Below are positions 1-7,945 of a stretch of DNA of 12,260 bases, piece by piece. The notes under the pieces are model-generated. The model made no database searches. It was not told the DNA's origin and saw nothing but the letters and a program-made list of their open reading frames with translations. The translations under genes and the position numbers were made by a program. The DNA lies in the NCBI GenBank assembly GCA_022360375.1, contig JAKSCW010000163.1:1-12260 (forward strand). The letters run 5' to 3'. This stretch comes from Balneolales bacterium (lineage in GTDB: Bacteria > Bacteroidota > Rhodothermia > Balneolales > Balneolaceae). Positions within the stretch are counted from its first letter, which is position 1. Every line of letters begins with the position of its first letter.

Positions 1-1152
1 ACCCATTCCTCCACCTATACACATAGTTACCATTCCATACTTCTGCTTTCTTTCCTGCATTTCATAGAGCAGCTGAGTAGTAAGTTTAGCTCCGGTACAA
101 CCTAACGGATGCCCCATAGCAATAGCTCCTCCATTTAGGTTGATGATTTCCGGATTTAAGTCCAGTTCTTTAATTACGGAAAGAGACTGAGCTGCAAACG
201 CTTCGTTCAGTTCGATTTGTTCAATTTCATTTTGATTCATTCCAATCCGCTTCAACAAACGAGGAATGGCTTCAACCGGGCCAATACCCATATACTCGGG
301 AGCTACTCCAGCAACATCAAAACCCACGTAGCGAGCAATCGGAGTAAGACCAAGTTCTTTAATTTTTTCACCGCTCATCACAATAACCGCAGAGGCTGCA
401 TCATTCATTTGGGAAGAATTTCCTGCCGTAACACTTCCTCCCATTTTGAATACGGGATTCAACCCACCCAGGGCTTCGGTAGATGTGTTTGCTCGTGGCC
501 CTTCATCTTTGGCAAATGTAAATTCATCCTCAATCAACTCTCCATTTGCAGACACTTTTTTCTGTTTTATAGCAATTGGGGTAATTTGCTTTCCAAAACG
601 ATTCGTTTCCCATGCATTAATGGCCTTTTTATGACTTTGATAGGCAAATTCATCTTGCTCACCTCGGCTGATTTTATATTTTTCAGCCAGGTTTTCTGCA
701 GTTAATCCCATACTGATATATACCTCAGGTCGGGTATCTATTACGCCAGGATTTGGCTGAACAGACATCCCGCCCATTGGCACCATACTCATTGATTCTA
801 CTCCTCCGGCAATTACTACATCGGCAGCACCAACCATAATTCGCTCGGCTGCAATAGCAATAGTCTGAAGACCTGACGAGCAAAACCGGTTTACAGTCAT
901 TCCCGGAACAGAGTCTGGCAGGCCGGCAAGCATTGCAATATTTCGGGAGATATTTAACCCTTGAGAAGCCTCTGGAAAAGCACAGCCCATGATTACATCA
1001 TCCACATGTTCACCATCCAGTTTAGGATTTCGGCTCATCAAATCTTTAACTACTTCTGCTCCCATTGTATCCGGATAGATAAACCGTAGCGAACCTTTAT
1101 TTGCTTTTCCACAAGCAGTCCTGACCGCGTCCACAATAAATGCTTCTTTCAT
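1..1152 (-). CDS. fadA: Acetyl-CoA C-acyltransferase (thiolase, FadA type), 3' end cut by window edge
   Basis: Catalyses the last step of beta-oxidation: CoA-dependent cleavage of 3-ketoacyl-CoA to acetyl-CoA and a shortened acyl-CoA, in the cytoplasm. The frame runs open from ATG at 1152 to base 1, giving 384 residues with no stop. Thiolases of this family are about 390 residues, so only a short tail is missing. All three catalytic elements are visible: nucleophilic Cys91 in NRFCSSG, His348 in GGAIAMGHPLGCTG, and Cys378 in CIGGGMG at the very edge. The start is supported by GAGGAA six bases upstream, inside the end of the preceding gene. It follows the FadN-type gene with a 2-bp gap, so the two are almost certainly co-transcribed and translationally coupled. 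FadA-type beta-oxidation thiolase is preferred over a biosynthetic acetoacetyl-CoA thiolase because of this context. An acyl-CoA dehydrogenase gene may follow beyond the left edge (inference from the fadNAE order of Bacillus). Confidence 0.95.
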   Translation of the reverse strand, partial: MKEAFIVDAVRTACGKANKGSLRFIYPDTMGAEVVKDLMSRNPKLDGEHVDDVIMGCAFPEASQGLNISRNIAMLAGLPDSVPGMTVNRFCSSGLQTIAIAAERIMVGAADVVIAGGVESMSMVPMGGMSVQPNPGVIDTRPEVYISMGLTAENLAEKYKISRGEQDEFAYQSHKKAINAWETNRFGKQITPIAIKQKKVSANGELIEDEFTFAKDEGPRANTSTEALGGLNPVFKMGGSVTAGNSSQMNDAASAVIVMSGEKIKELGLTPIARYVGFDVAGVAPEYMGIGPVEAIPRLLKRIGMNQNEIEQIELNEAFAAQSLSVIKELDLNPEIINLNGGAIAMGHPLGCTGAKLTTQLLYEMQERKQKYGMVTMCIGGGMG

Positions 1153-1154
1153 GA

Positions 1155-3506
1155 TTAATTCCTCAATGGTTTTCCAGTTTTCAACATGTGTTCGATTCGG
1201 GCATGAGTACGTTCATCATGCAGGCACGCAAAAATCGCATCGCGTTCCAGTTTTAACAGATAGCTTTCCGGAACAGTTTGAGGCTCACTTAAATCTCCTC
1301 CTGCAAGTACAAAAGCAACTCGTTCGCCCACTACTTTATCATATTCGGTAGCAAAACCAGCTTCGTTCATTACGTACAGCATCAGCTTCATTACACTTAA
1401 CGATTTATTTCCAAGCACCATTAGTGAATCGCGAGCCGGAGCCTGATACCCTGATTGGGCCATCTTTATAGCTTCGTTTTTTGCTACATGTAATTGCTGG
1501 TTTCGGTTCATTACAACCAAATCTGATTCCCGAAGTAGTCCAAGTTTTTTAGCCATTTCTGCACTTTCAGAAACTTTGGCCATACCAATGGTTTTGAACG
1601 CTTCGCGAATAAATGGCAGCGGATCAGCTTCACCGACCAGTTTACCCATCCCCCTTCGAAGTAGTTCGGTAGTTCCACCACCGGCTGGTATGAGTCCTAC
1701 ACCAACTTCTACCAAACCCATATATAGTTCGTGGTGGGCAATTACTTTATCCGAATACAACACAAATTCAGCCCCACCACCTAAAGTCATCCCAAATGGA
1801 GCTGAAATAACCGGAAATGGAGCATAGCGCAGTTTTACTGCTGTTCGCTGGAAGTTATTCACCGTTTCGTAAACCTTTTCAAAGTCACCTTTTTGAGCAT
1901 ACCCCATTGCTTCCATCAAATCAGCGCCATAAGCAAAATGGTCCCCGTCATGACTGATTACCAACGCATCAAACCGGTCTTCTACGATGTCTAGGGATTG
2001 TTCCAGCGTTTGAACCAATTCAAAATTCAACGTAGTGTTTTTAGTTCTGAACTCGAATAAAGCTACTCCATCGCCCATATTTAATAATGCAGCGGAATTG
2101 TTTTCCAAAACCACCTTCTCAGCTTTTCGGATGGAAACGGCAGTGATTTCATTCTCTGCAATTGGTGTGCGTTCAATCATAGTTTTGGAGACCGGGTCAA
2201 ACACTAAATCCGTGGTATAAAAACCAGTAAAACCGGCAGCCAACAAATCCTTTACCACTTTGGGGATTGATACTTTTTCCAGTGTTAATCGATCTACCGT
2301 TTCCTTTACACCTAGTGCATCCCAACGCTCAAATGGCCCCATTTCCCAGTTAAAACCCCATTTCAAAGCGCGATCAACGGCTTCGATAGAATCTGAAATT
2401 TCGGGAACCCGATTCGCGGAATACAACATCAAATCACGTTGCACTTCCCAAATGAAGGTTCCTTCTCTGGAATCATGATTGGAAAGAAATTTAAGGCGCT
2501 CTGCTTTGTTTGAAATCTCTTTGGCTTCTTTTACAATTTCGAGTTCCGGCTTTTCCTGAGGTTCATATTCTAACGTTTTTGGGTTGATTACATGAAACTC
2601 ACGCCCTTTTCCAGTTTGCATTTTTTTATAGAAGCCCGCACGAGCTTTATTACCAATGAACCCTTTTTCCACCATTTTTTTATAGGCTTCCGGTAATTGA
2701 AATACCTCCCGTTTTTCATCATCCGGAACAGCGGGGTACAAATTCTGGGAAACATGCTGAAGTACATCCAGGCCTGCTATATCCGCAGTTCGGAAAGAGG
2801 CCGCTTTGGAATAACCAGCAAGGGTTCCGCAAAGTAAATCGATTTCTTCGGCGCGAAACTTTCCCTCAAAAAAATAAGGGAGTACGTTTGCCATTGAAAA
2901 CACACCAATACGGTTTGCTATAAAATTGGGAGTATCTTTACATACTACCACACCTTTCCCTAACACAGTCTCACAGAAATGATGGATAGTTTCCATTACT
3001 TCCGGTTTTGTGGAAGGTGTTGGTATCAGTTCCAGCAATTTCATGTAGCGCGGGGGATTAAAGAAATGTGTTCCCAGAAAGTGCTGCTTCATATCTTCGC
3101 TGCAGTCTTCACTGATTTTGGAAATCGGAAGTCCGGAAGTGTTTGAACTAACAATAGTTCCCTTAGAACGGATGGCATCTATCCTGGACATCATATCTTT
3201 TTTGATGTCCATTCGTTCGATAATCACCTCACAAATCCAATCAACCTTCCCCAGTTTCTCAAGATCGTCATCAAAGTTCCCAAGCTGTATCCGATGGGCA
3301 AATTCCGGCAAACCAAAAGGTGCCGGCTTCATTTTAGAAATCTTCTTTATACTTTCTTCAGCAACCAGGTTAGGGCGTTTGGGGTTGTCACTTTTCAGGT
3401 CTAGCAGTAGTACGTCCATTCCTGCATTCACACAATGTGCGGCAATCTGGCTACCCATAACTCCTGACCCAAGTACGGCAACTTTTCTAATTCGGGTATG
3501 TTTCAC
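1155..3506 (-). CDS. fadN: 3-hydroxyacyl-CoA dehydrogenase / enoyl-CoA hydratase fusion (FadN type)
   Basis: A bifunctional beta-oxidation enzyme of 783 residues: hydration of trans-2-enoyl-CoA, then NAD-dependent oxidation to 3-ketoacyl-CoA. Domain order is dehydrogenase first and hydratase last, as in Bacillus FadN and unlike E. coli FadB. The N-terminal Rossmann motif is GSGVMG (13-18). Dehydrogenase catalytic His147 (GTHFFNPP) and Glu159 are present. A C-terminal dehydrogenase domain follows, with the DRALKWGFNWEMGPFERWD segment at 378-396. The crotonase domain spans about 490-690, with oxyanion-hole segments near 523-530 and GMTLGGGAEF (572-581), and candidate acid/base residues Glu580 and Glu600 (VEVGVGLIPAGGG). 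The start is GTG at 3506: an in-frame TAA lies two codons upstream, and the next Met (residue 17) falls inside the nucleotide-binding motif. The AAAGAG upstream overlaps the GTG, so the SD is not well spaced. It lies 18 bp after the acyl-CoA ligase and 2 bp before the thiolase, forming one operon. Confidence 0.95.
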   Translation of the reverse strand: MKHTRIRKVAVLGSGVMGSQIAAHCVNAGMDVLLLDLKSDNPKRPNLVAEESIKKISKMKPAPFGLPEFAHRIQLGNFDDDLEKLGKVDWICEVIIERMDIKKDMMSRIDAIRSKGTIVSSNTSGLPISKISEDCSEDMKQHFLGTHFFNPPRYMKLLELIPTPSTKPEVMETIHHFCETVLGKGVVVCKDTPNFIANRIGVFSMANVLPYFFEGKFRAEEIDLLCGTLAGYSKAASFRTADIAGLDVLQHVSQNLYPAVPDDEKREVFQLPEAYKKMVEKGFIGNKARAGFYKKMQTGKGREFHVINPKTLEYEPQEKPELEIVKEAKEISNKAERLKFLSNHDSREGTFIWEVQRDLMLYSANRVPEISDSIEAVDRALKWGFNWEMGPFERWDALGVKETVDRLTLEKVSIPKVVKDLLAAGFTGFYTTDLVFDPVSKTMIERTPIAENEITAVSIRKAEKVVLENNSAALLNMGDGVALFEFRTKNTTLNFELVQTLEQSLDIVEDRFDALVISHDGDHFAYGADLMEAMGYAQKGDFEKVYETVNNFQRTAVKLRYAPFPVISAPFGMTLGGGAEFVLYSDKVIAHHELYMGLVEVGVGLIPAGGGTTELLRRGMGKLVGEADPLPFIREAFKTIGMAKVSESAEMAKKLGLLRESDLVVMNRNQQLHVAKNEAIKMAQSGYQAPARDSLMVLGNKSLSVMKLMLYVMNEAGFATEYDKVVGERVAFVLAGGDLSEPQTVPESYLLKLERDAIFACLHDERTHARIEHMLKTGKPLRN

Positions 3507-3524
3507 TCTTTAATGATTTATGAA

Positions 3525-5309
3525 TTAATGATATAGACCGTGAATCTCATCTTTGTAATGCTCTTTAACGACGCTTCTTCGGATACTCATTTTTGGGGTA
3601 AGCTCCCCTTTCTCAATAGTGAACGCTTCTTCAACAAGAATAAACTTCTTCACTTTTTCCCAGTTTGGAAGCCTCATGTTCACCTTATCTACTTCTTTCT
3701 GAATCCTGTGTATTACAAACTCATTTTCAGTTGGGTTTTCTGCAGGAAATTTATGGCCTTTGTTTTCGAAACGTTTCTTCAAATTCGTCCAGTCAGGAAC
3801 AATAATAGCCGCACAAAATTTTTCCTGGTTTCCAATTACAAGTGCCTGATCTATAAAACCACTATTCATTAATTCATTTTCAATAGGCTGTGGGGCTACA
3901 TATTTACCCGTTGAAAGCTTGAACAAAGACTTCTTCCTGTCTGTAATAAATAACCAGCCTTCATCATCCAGATAACCAATATCCCCGGTTTTAAACCAGC
4001 CATCTTTGGTCATCACTTCCGCGGTTTTATCAGGCATTTTGTAGTACCCCTTCATAATATTGGGGCCACGTGTTTCAATTTCACCATCTTCAGCAATCCG
4101 GATTTCTACATCTTCCAAGGGCTTTCCTGCAGAACCAATACGAATCTGTTCGATCAGGGAGGTAGTCATCACCGGAGAGGTTTCCGTTAACCCGTATCCC
4201 ATAGCACAATGGAAACCAACTCCATTAAAGAAACGCATCACATTTGGAGCCAATGCCGCCCCGCCAGCAACCATACCAATTAAGTTGCCTCCCATTCCAT
4301 CCCTGATTTTTGAATACACCAGTTTATCAGCAATGTTCCATCTTACCTTATCCAACCCTTTTGGTGGGTTTTCAGGGTTATAGTTTTCCGCAAAATGGAC
4401 TGCCCAGTAATACAGTCTTTTCTTCATCCCGGTGAAATCCTGGCCCTTCACTTTTACCCCTGTCATAATTTTCTCCAGGAGTCGGGGCACAGTAGCAAAA
4501 TATACTGGCTTGATAGTAATGAGATCTGTTCGGATATCCTGGATATCCTCGATGTAGTACACTGAAGCACCTTCAAAAACATAGGTATAACTGGCAATAC
4601 GCTCCAGCATATGTGTTAATGGCAAATACGAAAGAATCTTTCTTTTTGGTGGCTCAATATCCTGAAAGGGAACCCGGGGAGCAGTAGCCAATGTGTTAGA
4701 AGCCAGATTCAAATGGGTGAGCATAACCCCCTTCGGAACACCAGTAGTTCCGGAAGTATAGTTGATGTTTGCTAAATCATCAGGTTCAATTGCATCACAG
4801 AGTTCATCAAATAGTTCCGGTTTATCCTTGTCCAACTCTATACCCATTTGTATCACGCTTTCAAGAGATTTAAGCTTCTGATGCCTGGAAGGTTGAATAG
4901 AAATAATTGCTTTTACCGTTTTTATGGATTTAATGAGAGGTTTTGTTTCCTGGAACATCGAATCGTTTGATACGATGTGCACTTTTGCCTCAGAATTCTC
5001 AAGAATGTAGGTGATTTGATCCGCGGGTTGTGTCGTATAAATAGCAACATTTACTGCACCGATTGAAAGAATAGCCTGGTCACAAATTAACCATTCGGTG
5101 CTGTTTTCAGAGTGGATAGAAACCCGATCCCCTTTTCTTACACCTAATTCGTACAACCCTAAAGCAAGGTTTCTTACTTTCTGCCTGAACTCGGATACAC
5201 TCGTTTCAATCCATTGCCCATTTCTTTTTACAGCAGATACAATCCCAGATGTATTTTTGCTTAACCCAACTTCAATAAGTTTTGGTACTACTGCAGGTTC
5301 ATATTTCAT
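3525..5309 (-). CDS. Long-chain fatty acid--CoA ligase (AMP-forming, FadD/ACSL-like)
   Basis: Activates free fatty acids with ATP and CoA to acyl-CoA through an acyl-adenylate; first gene of the beta-oxidation operon. 594 residues, normal for ACSL-type AMP-binding enzymes. Visible signatures are the P-loop-like YTSGTTGVPKG (184-194), YLPLTHMLER (228-237), the adenine-binding GYGLTETSP (371-379), KTGDIGYLDDEGWLFITDRKK (440-460), whose Asp443 and Arg458 are the usual ATP-contact residues, and the C-terminal catalytic lysine Lys573 in GELTPKMSIRR. The KLSTGKYVAPQPIE segment (464-477) is typical of long-chain rather than acetyl-CoA synthetases. No signal peptide or membrane segment is seen; such enzymes are often peripheral on the inner membrane. 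The ATG at 5309 has only a weak SD. The gene is divergent from the thioesterase at 5409, with a palindrome between them. Exact chain-length preference cannot be read from sequence. Confidence 0.93.
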   Translation of the reverse strand: MKYEPAVVPKLIEVGLSKNTSGIVSAVKRNGQWIETSVSEFRQKVRNLALGLYELGVRKGDRVSIHSENSTEWLICDQAILSIGAVNVAIYTTQPADQITYILENSEAKVHIVSNDSMFQETKPLIKSIKTVKAIISIQPSRHQKLKSLESVIQMGIELDKDKPELFDELCDAIEPDDLANINYTSGTTGVPKGVMLTHLNLASNTLATAPRVPFQDIEPPKRKILSYLPLTHMLERIASYTYVFEGASVYYIEDIQDIRTDLITIKPVYFATVPRLLEKIMTGVKVKGQDFTGMKKRLYYWAVHFAENYNPENPPKGLDKVRWNIADKLVYSKIRDGMGGNLIGMVAGGAALAPNVMRFFNGVGFHCAMGYGLTETSPVMTTSLIEQIRIGSAGKPLEDVEIRIAEDGEIETRGPNIMKGYYKMPDKTAEVMTKDGWFKTGDIGYLDDEGWLFITDRKKSLFKLSTGKYVAPQPIENELMNSGFIDQALVIGNQEKFCAAIIVPDWTNLKKRFENKGHKFPAENPTENEFVIHRIQKEVDKVNMRLPNWEKVKKFILVEEAFTIEKGELTPKMSIRRSVVKEHYKDEIHGLYH

Positions 5310-5369
5310 ACATTTCTATGGTTTAGCGTTCTCTTTTATTTCGAATGTACATTAAGAAAGCGGTTCCAA

Positions 5370-5377
5370 CAAATATA
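5370..5377 (-). promoter_or_regulatory. Possible -7 promoter element for the fatty-acid operon
   Basis: Read on the minus strand this is TATATTTG, matching the TAnnTTTG -7 element of Bacteroidota-type sigma factors and lying about 60 bp upstream of the ligase start codon. No TTG -33 element stands at the usual 19-21 bp spacing; the nearest TTG is 24 bp away. The match is therefore only partial. The palindrome at 5387-5401 would sit in the spacer/-33 area, where a bound repressor would block transcription. Confidence 0.3.
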
Positions 5378-5386
5378 AATAAGCAA

Positions 5387-5401
5387 CTTAACAGTGTTAA
5401 G
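5387..5401. promoter_or_regulatory. Palindromic operator candidate between divergent fatty-acid operon and thioesterase
   Basis: CTTAAC-AGT-GTTAAG is a perfect 6+6 inverted repeat with a 3-bp spacer. It lies in the short region between the divergent acyl-CoA ligase and thioesterase genes. Its geometry suits a dimeric repressor of the TetR/FadR kind that controls fatty-acid genes in many bacteria; which regulator binds is unknown, and none is encoded in the window. It overlaps the GTG at 5394, the other possible thioesterase start, which favours the ATG at 5409. Confidence 0.45.
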
Positions 5402-5408
5402 CAAGTCA

Positions 5409-5837
5409 ATGATTATTGAAGATAGCATTAAAGATAAAGTATCATCGTTCTTTGAAAATGATCAAAAAAACATGGGGACTAATCTTGGTATTAAGTTCCT
5501 AAAAATCAGTAAAAATGAAATGATTGCAGAGATGCCGGTAGATGAACGAACGGTTCAACCTTTCCGGATTTTACACGGAGGAGCATCGATTGCATTGGCA
5601 GAAACTTTGTGTTCGATCGGAGCGTGGGTAAATCTTCCTGAGAGTAAAACGGCTGTAGGGATTGAAATAAATGCCAACCACCACCGCCCCGTGAAAGAAG
5701 GGGGTAAAGTAACAGCTACTTCCACACCGGTTCAAATGGGCAGAACCATTCATGTATGGGAAACTAAGTTAGTTGATGAGCGAGGGAAATTGGTTTGTAG
5801 CTCCCGTTGTACATTAGCTATTGTAGATCATCAATGA
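5409..5837 (+). CDS. Hotdog-fold acyl-CoA thioesterase (PaaI/MenI/EntH-like)
   Basis: A 142-residue single-domain hotdog (4HBT) thioesterase that hydrolyses a CoA thioester in the cytoplasm. The segment PFRILHGGASIALAETL (51-67) carries the HGGA motif and Glu65, the expected catalytic carboxylate. VGIEINANHHRPVKEGG (83-99) and GRTIHVWETKLVDERGKLV (111-129) closely resemble, from memory, E. coli YdiI (MenI, dihydroxynaphthoyl-CoA thioesterase) and EntH. The true substrate could thus be an aryl-CoA (menaquinone pathway) or a fatty or ketoacyl-CoA. Divergence from a fatty acyl-CoA ligase, and no men genes in the window, leave this open. The start is taken as ATG 5409. An in-frame GTG at 5394 would add five residues but lies inside a palindrome and has no SD. 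It begins a plus-strand operon; the decarboxylase follows after 13 bp. Confidence 0.88.
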   Translation: MIIEDSIKDKVSSFFENDQKNMGTNLGIKFLKISKNEMIAEMPVDERTVQPFRILHGGASIALAETLCSIGAWVNLPESKTAVGIEINANHHRPVKEGGKVTATSTPVQMGRTIHVWETKLVDERGKLVCSSRCTLAIVDHQ

Positions 5838-5850
5838 CCGAAGAATTTGA

Positions 5851-7302
5851 ATGAAAGATATGATTAATAACCTGGACACCTCTCCGGAAGAATTCAAAGA
5901 ACTGCTTGACCGAACCAACGAACTGGTACTATCCAGGTTTCAGGAACTGGATAAACGGAAAGCTTATCATAATATACCTCAGGAAGAACGCCGGCAATGG
6001 TTTGATGAAAAACTCCCTGAAGAAGGAATGAATGCATTCGAAATTTTGGAAGAAACCAAAACAAAAGTGCTGGACAATGCCACAGATAACCTTGGAAAGC
6101 ATATGTATGCGTATGTAATGGCCGGTGGAACTCAGATTTCGATACTGGGTGAGCAGCTGGCAGCTACCATTAATCAGAATGGTGGCAAATGGCATCTAAG
6201 TCCCTCTATTGCCGAAATTGAGAAAAGAGTGGTTCAATGGGGAGCAGATATGATTGGGTACGGAAGTAATGTGGGTGGGGTGTTAGTGAGCGGGGGATCT
6301 GCCGCGAATCTGAATGGCCTTACTATTGCGCGCAATATTTACTTCGAGAGAAAAGAAATTCGCAAAACCGGGTTGTTTAATACAAAACCTTTTACGGTGT
6401 ATACCTCCAAAGAAGTACATGGATGTATAGATAAGAGTGTGGATTTACTTGGAATTGGAACCAATCACCTTCGTAAGATTGAGACCAACTCCGATTTCAC
6501 CATCAACCTTGAAGCTCTCGAAACTAAAATTAAGGGAGACATTGCCAATGGGTTTATTCCGTTTTGCCTGGTAGGAAATGCAGGTACCGTTAACACCGGG
6601 GCTATTGATGATTTGAATGCATTAGCTGAGTTAGCAAGAAAGTATAGTCTTTGGTTTCATGTTGATGGCGCTTATGGAGGATTGGCTTCTACCCTTGATT
6701 CGGTTAAGAATGAGTATAACGGCCTGGATCGGGCAGATTCTGTGGCTATTGATTTCCATAAATGGCTCTATCAACCATTTGAAGTGGGATGTATTCTGGT
6801 GAAAAACTGGGATATTCTGAAAAGAGCGTATTTCAAGAAGGCCGATTACCTGGATACAAAATTTGAGCATCAGGGTCGGCTCGATTTTAATGAACACAGT
6901 TTTCAACTATCCCGGAACTCGAAAGCATTAAAAGTGTGGATGTCTATAAAGGGATATGGAATGAAACGATTGAGGGAGATGATCCAGAAGGACATAGATC
7001 TCACCCATTATCTCTCAGAACAGGTGGAAGCTTCCAGTGATTTTGAAATCAAAGCGCGTTCCCATTTAGCTGTGTCTTGTTTTAGATACGTAGGTAATTT
7101 CACGTCTGAAAAGGAAATTATCAGGATTAACGAACTACTTATTCCGGCCTTAGAAAAAGACGGAAGAGTGTTTATTACGGGAACCCGGCTGAATGGAGAA
7201 TTTGTTCTTCGGGCATGTATTATCAATCATCGAAAGCAAAAAGAGGATATCGACTATTTGCTGAATGTGATTCGTGAAGTTGCCCAAACGATTGAACTAT
7301 GA
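5851..7302 (+). CDS. Group II PLP-dependent amino acid decarboxylase (AADC/GAD superfamily)
   Basis: 483 residues, the normal length for aromatic-L-amino-acid/glutamate decarboxylase superfamily proteins. These remove the alpha-carboxyl of an amino acid to give an amine and CO2. Visible elements are GGSAANLNGL (148-157, PLP phosphate region), His190 in SKEVHGCIDKS (predicted ring-stacking residue), GNAGTVNTGAIDDL (242-255), the PLP-pyridine Asp272 in FHVDGAYGG, and the Schiff-base Lys304 in DFHKW. FQLSRNSKALKVWMSIKGYG (351-370) matches the substrate-loop/arginine region of the family. The substrate (aromatic amino acid, glutamate, 2,4-diaminobutyrate, cysteine sulfinate or another) cannot be fixed from sequence. 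ATG 5851 is chosen with GAAG about nine bases upstream; Met4 (5860) is an alternative. It sits between a thioesterase (13 bp) and a GNAT acetyltransferase that overlaps its stop, suggesting the amine product may be acylated (inference). Confidence 0.92.
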   Translation: MKDMINNLDTSPEEFKELLDRTNELVLSRFQELDKRKAYHNIPQEERRQWFDEKLPEEGMNAFEILEETKTKVLDNATDNLGKHMYAYVMAGGTQISILGEQLAATINQNGGKWHLSPSIAEIEKRVVQWGADMIGYGSNVGGVLVSGGSAANLNGLTIARNIYFERKEIRKTGLFNTKPFTVYTSKEVHGCIDKSVDLLGIGTNHLRKIETNSDFTINLEALETKIKGDIANGFIPFCLVGNAGTVNTGAIDDLNALAELARKYSLWFHVDGAYGGLASTLDSVKNEYNGLDRADSVAIDFHKWLYQPFEVGCILVKNWDILKRAYFKKADYLDTKFEHQGRLDFNEHSFQLSRNSKALKVWMSIKGYGMKRLREMIQKDIDLTHYLSEQVEASSDFEIKARSHLAVSCFRYVGNFTSEKEIIRINELLIPALEKDGRVFITGTRLNGEFVLRACIINHRKQKEDIDYLLNVIREVAQTIEL

Positions 7303-7781
7303 TTATTCGTAAAGCCACAGAACAAGACAAAGACCCTGCCTGGACCATCATAAAAGCCGTAATAGCCGATGGCGACACCTATGTATTTGAACCAGGCTCT
7401 TCCAAAGAAGAAATGCTGGCATACTGGTTCAGCCCAAGTACGTTAACTTATGTTGCCGAATTGGATGGGGAAATCGTTGGTACCTTCATCCTGAAAGAAA
7501 ATCAGCCGGGATTGGGTTCTCATGTAGCGAATGCTTCCTACATGACTTCCCCGCATTATCGCGGTAAAGGCATTGGCCGGCAAATGGGCGTGTTCTCTTT
7601 AAATCTTGCGCGTGATGTTGGTTTCCTCTCTATCCAGTTCAACCTTGTAGTTAAAAGCAATGAAGCCGCTATTCATTTATGGAAAGAGCTTGGTTTTGAG
7701 ATCATCGGCGAACTCCCGGAAGCTTTCAATCACTCCGAATTGGGGCTTACCAATGCGTATGTGATGTCGAGAAGGTTGTGA
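7299..7781 (+). CDS. GNAT family N-acetyltransferase
   Basis: 160-residue single-domain GNAT enzyme transferring an acetyl (acyl) group from acetyl-CoA to an amine. The acetyl-CoA pyrophosphate-binding motif A is clear: MTSPHYRGKGIGRQMG (82-97), with RGKGIG at 88-93. Motif B follows, with the conserved Asn in VVKSNEAAIHLWKELGFEIIGELPEAF (117-143). It starts with ATGA overlapping the decarboxylase stop (4 nt), so it is translationally coupled. Its TGA in turn overlaps a GTG opening a small ORF. The acceptor is unknown. The tight link to an amino acid decarboxylase makes the decarboxylation product, or the amino acid substrate, a reasonable guess. Related annotated proteins include amino-acid N-acyltransferases and phosphinothricin-acetyltransferase-like enzymes. 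Confidence 0.9.
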   Translation: MIIRKATEQDKDPAWTIIKAVIADGDTYVFEPGSSKEEMLAYWFSPSTLTYVAELDGEIVGTFILKENQPGLGSHVANASYMTSPHYRGKGIGRQMGVFSLNLARDVGFLSIQFNLVVKSNEAAIHLWKELGFEIIGELPEAFNHSELGLTNAYVMSRRL

Positions 7782-7927
7782 ATGAAATTCTTTCACTGAA
7801 ACCTCTATCAGCTGAACGATTCACAGATCTGATTTTTTCTGCTGAGAATATGAATCCTGATCACCATTTATCTCTTAAAAGAAAAGTTAAACGACTATTT
7901 ACCGATCAGTTTGGGAACGAAGTTTAA
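7778..7927 (+). CDS. Small hypothetical protein, 49 aa, overlapping the GNAT stop
   Basis: An open frame from GTG 7778 to TAA 7927 encodes 49 residues (starting VNEILSLKPLSAERFTD). It overlaps the GNAT gene by four bases (GTGA), the same coupling geometry as decarboxylase-GNAT just upstream. Composition is protein-like: a hydrophobic/acidic first half, then a basic stretch LSLKRKVKRLF around residues 31-41, then an acidic end. No signal peptide or membrane helix. I do not recognise a family. It could be a genuine small operon member, a detached remnant of a longer gene, or chance. The overlap and the absence of any competing signal favour a translated ORF, but with no visible homology this stays moderate. 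Confidence 0.45.
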   Translation: MNEILSLKPLSAERFTDLIFSAENMNPDHHLSLKRKVKRLFTDQFGNEV

Positions 7928-7945
7928 TCATAGTTACGGTTCGTC

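Noticed and set aside
217..705. 162-codon plus-strand frame antisense to the thiolase
   Set aside because: The thiolase on the minus strand keeps all catalytic motifs across the same bases. The plus-strand translation is Cys/Phe/His/Asn-rich with no recognisable motif, so it is a shadow frame.
3118..3513. 131-codon plus-strand frame antisense to the FadN start
   Set aside because: It lies opposite the Rossmann and catalytic region of FadN, has low-complexity Ser/Ile-rich composition and no SD, and is best explained as a shadow frame.
5394..5408. GTG at 5394 as the thioesterase start
   Set aside because: It lies inside the perfect palindrome 5387-5401, lacks an SD, and adds five residues that homologues, as I recall them, do not need; ATG 5409 is preferred.
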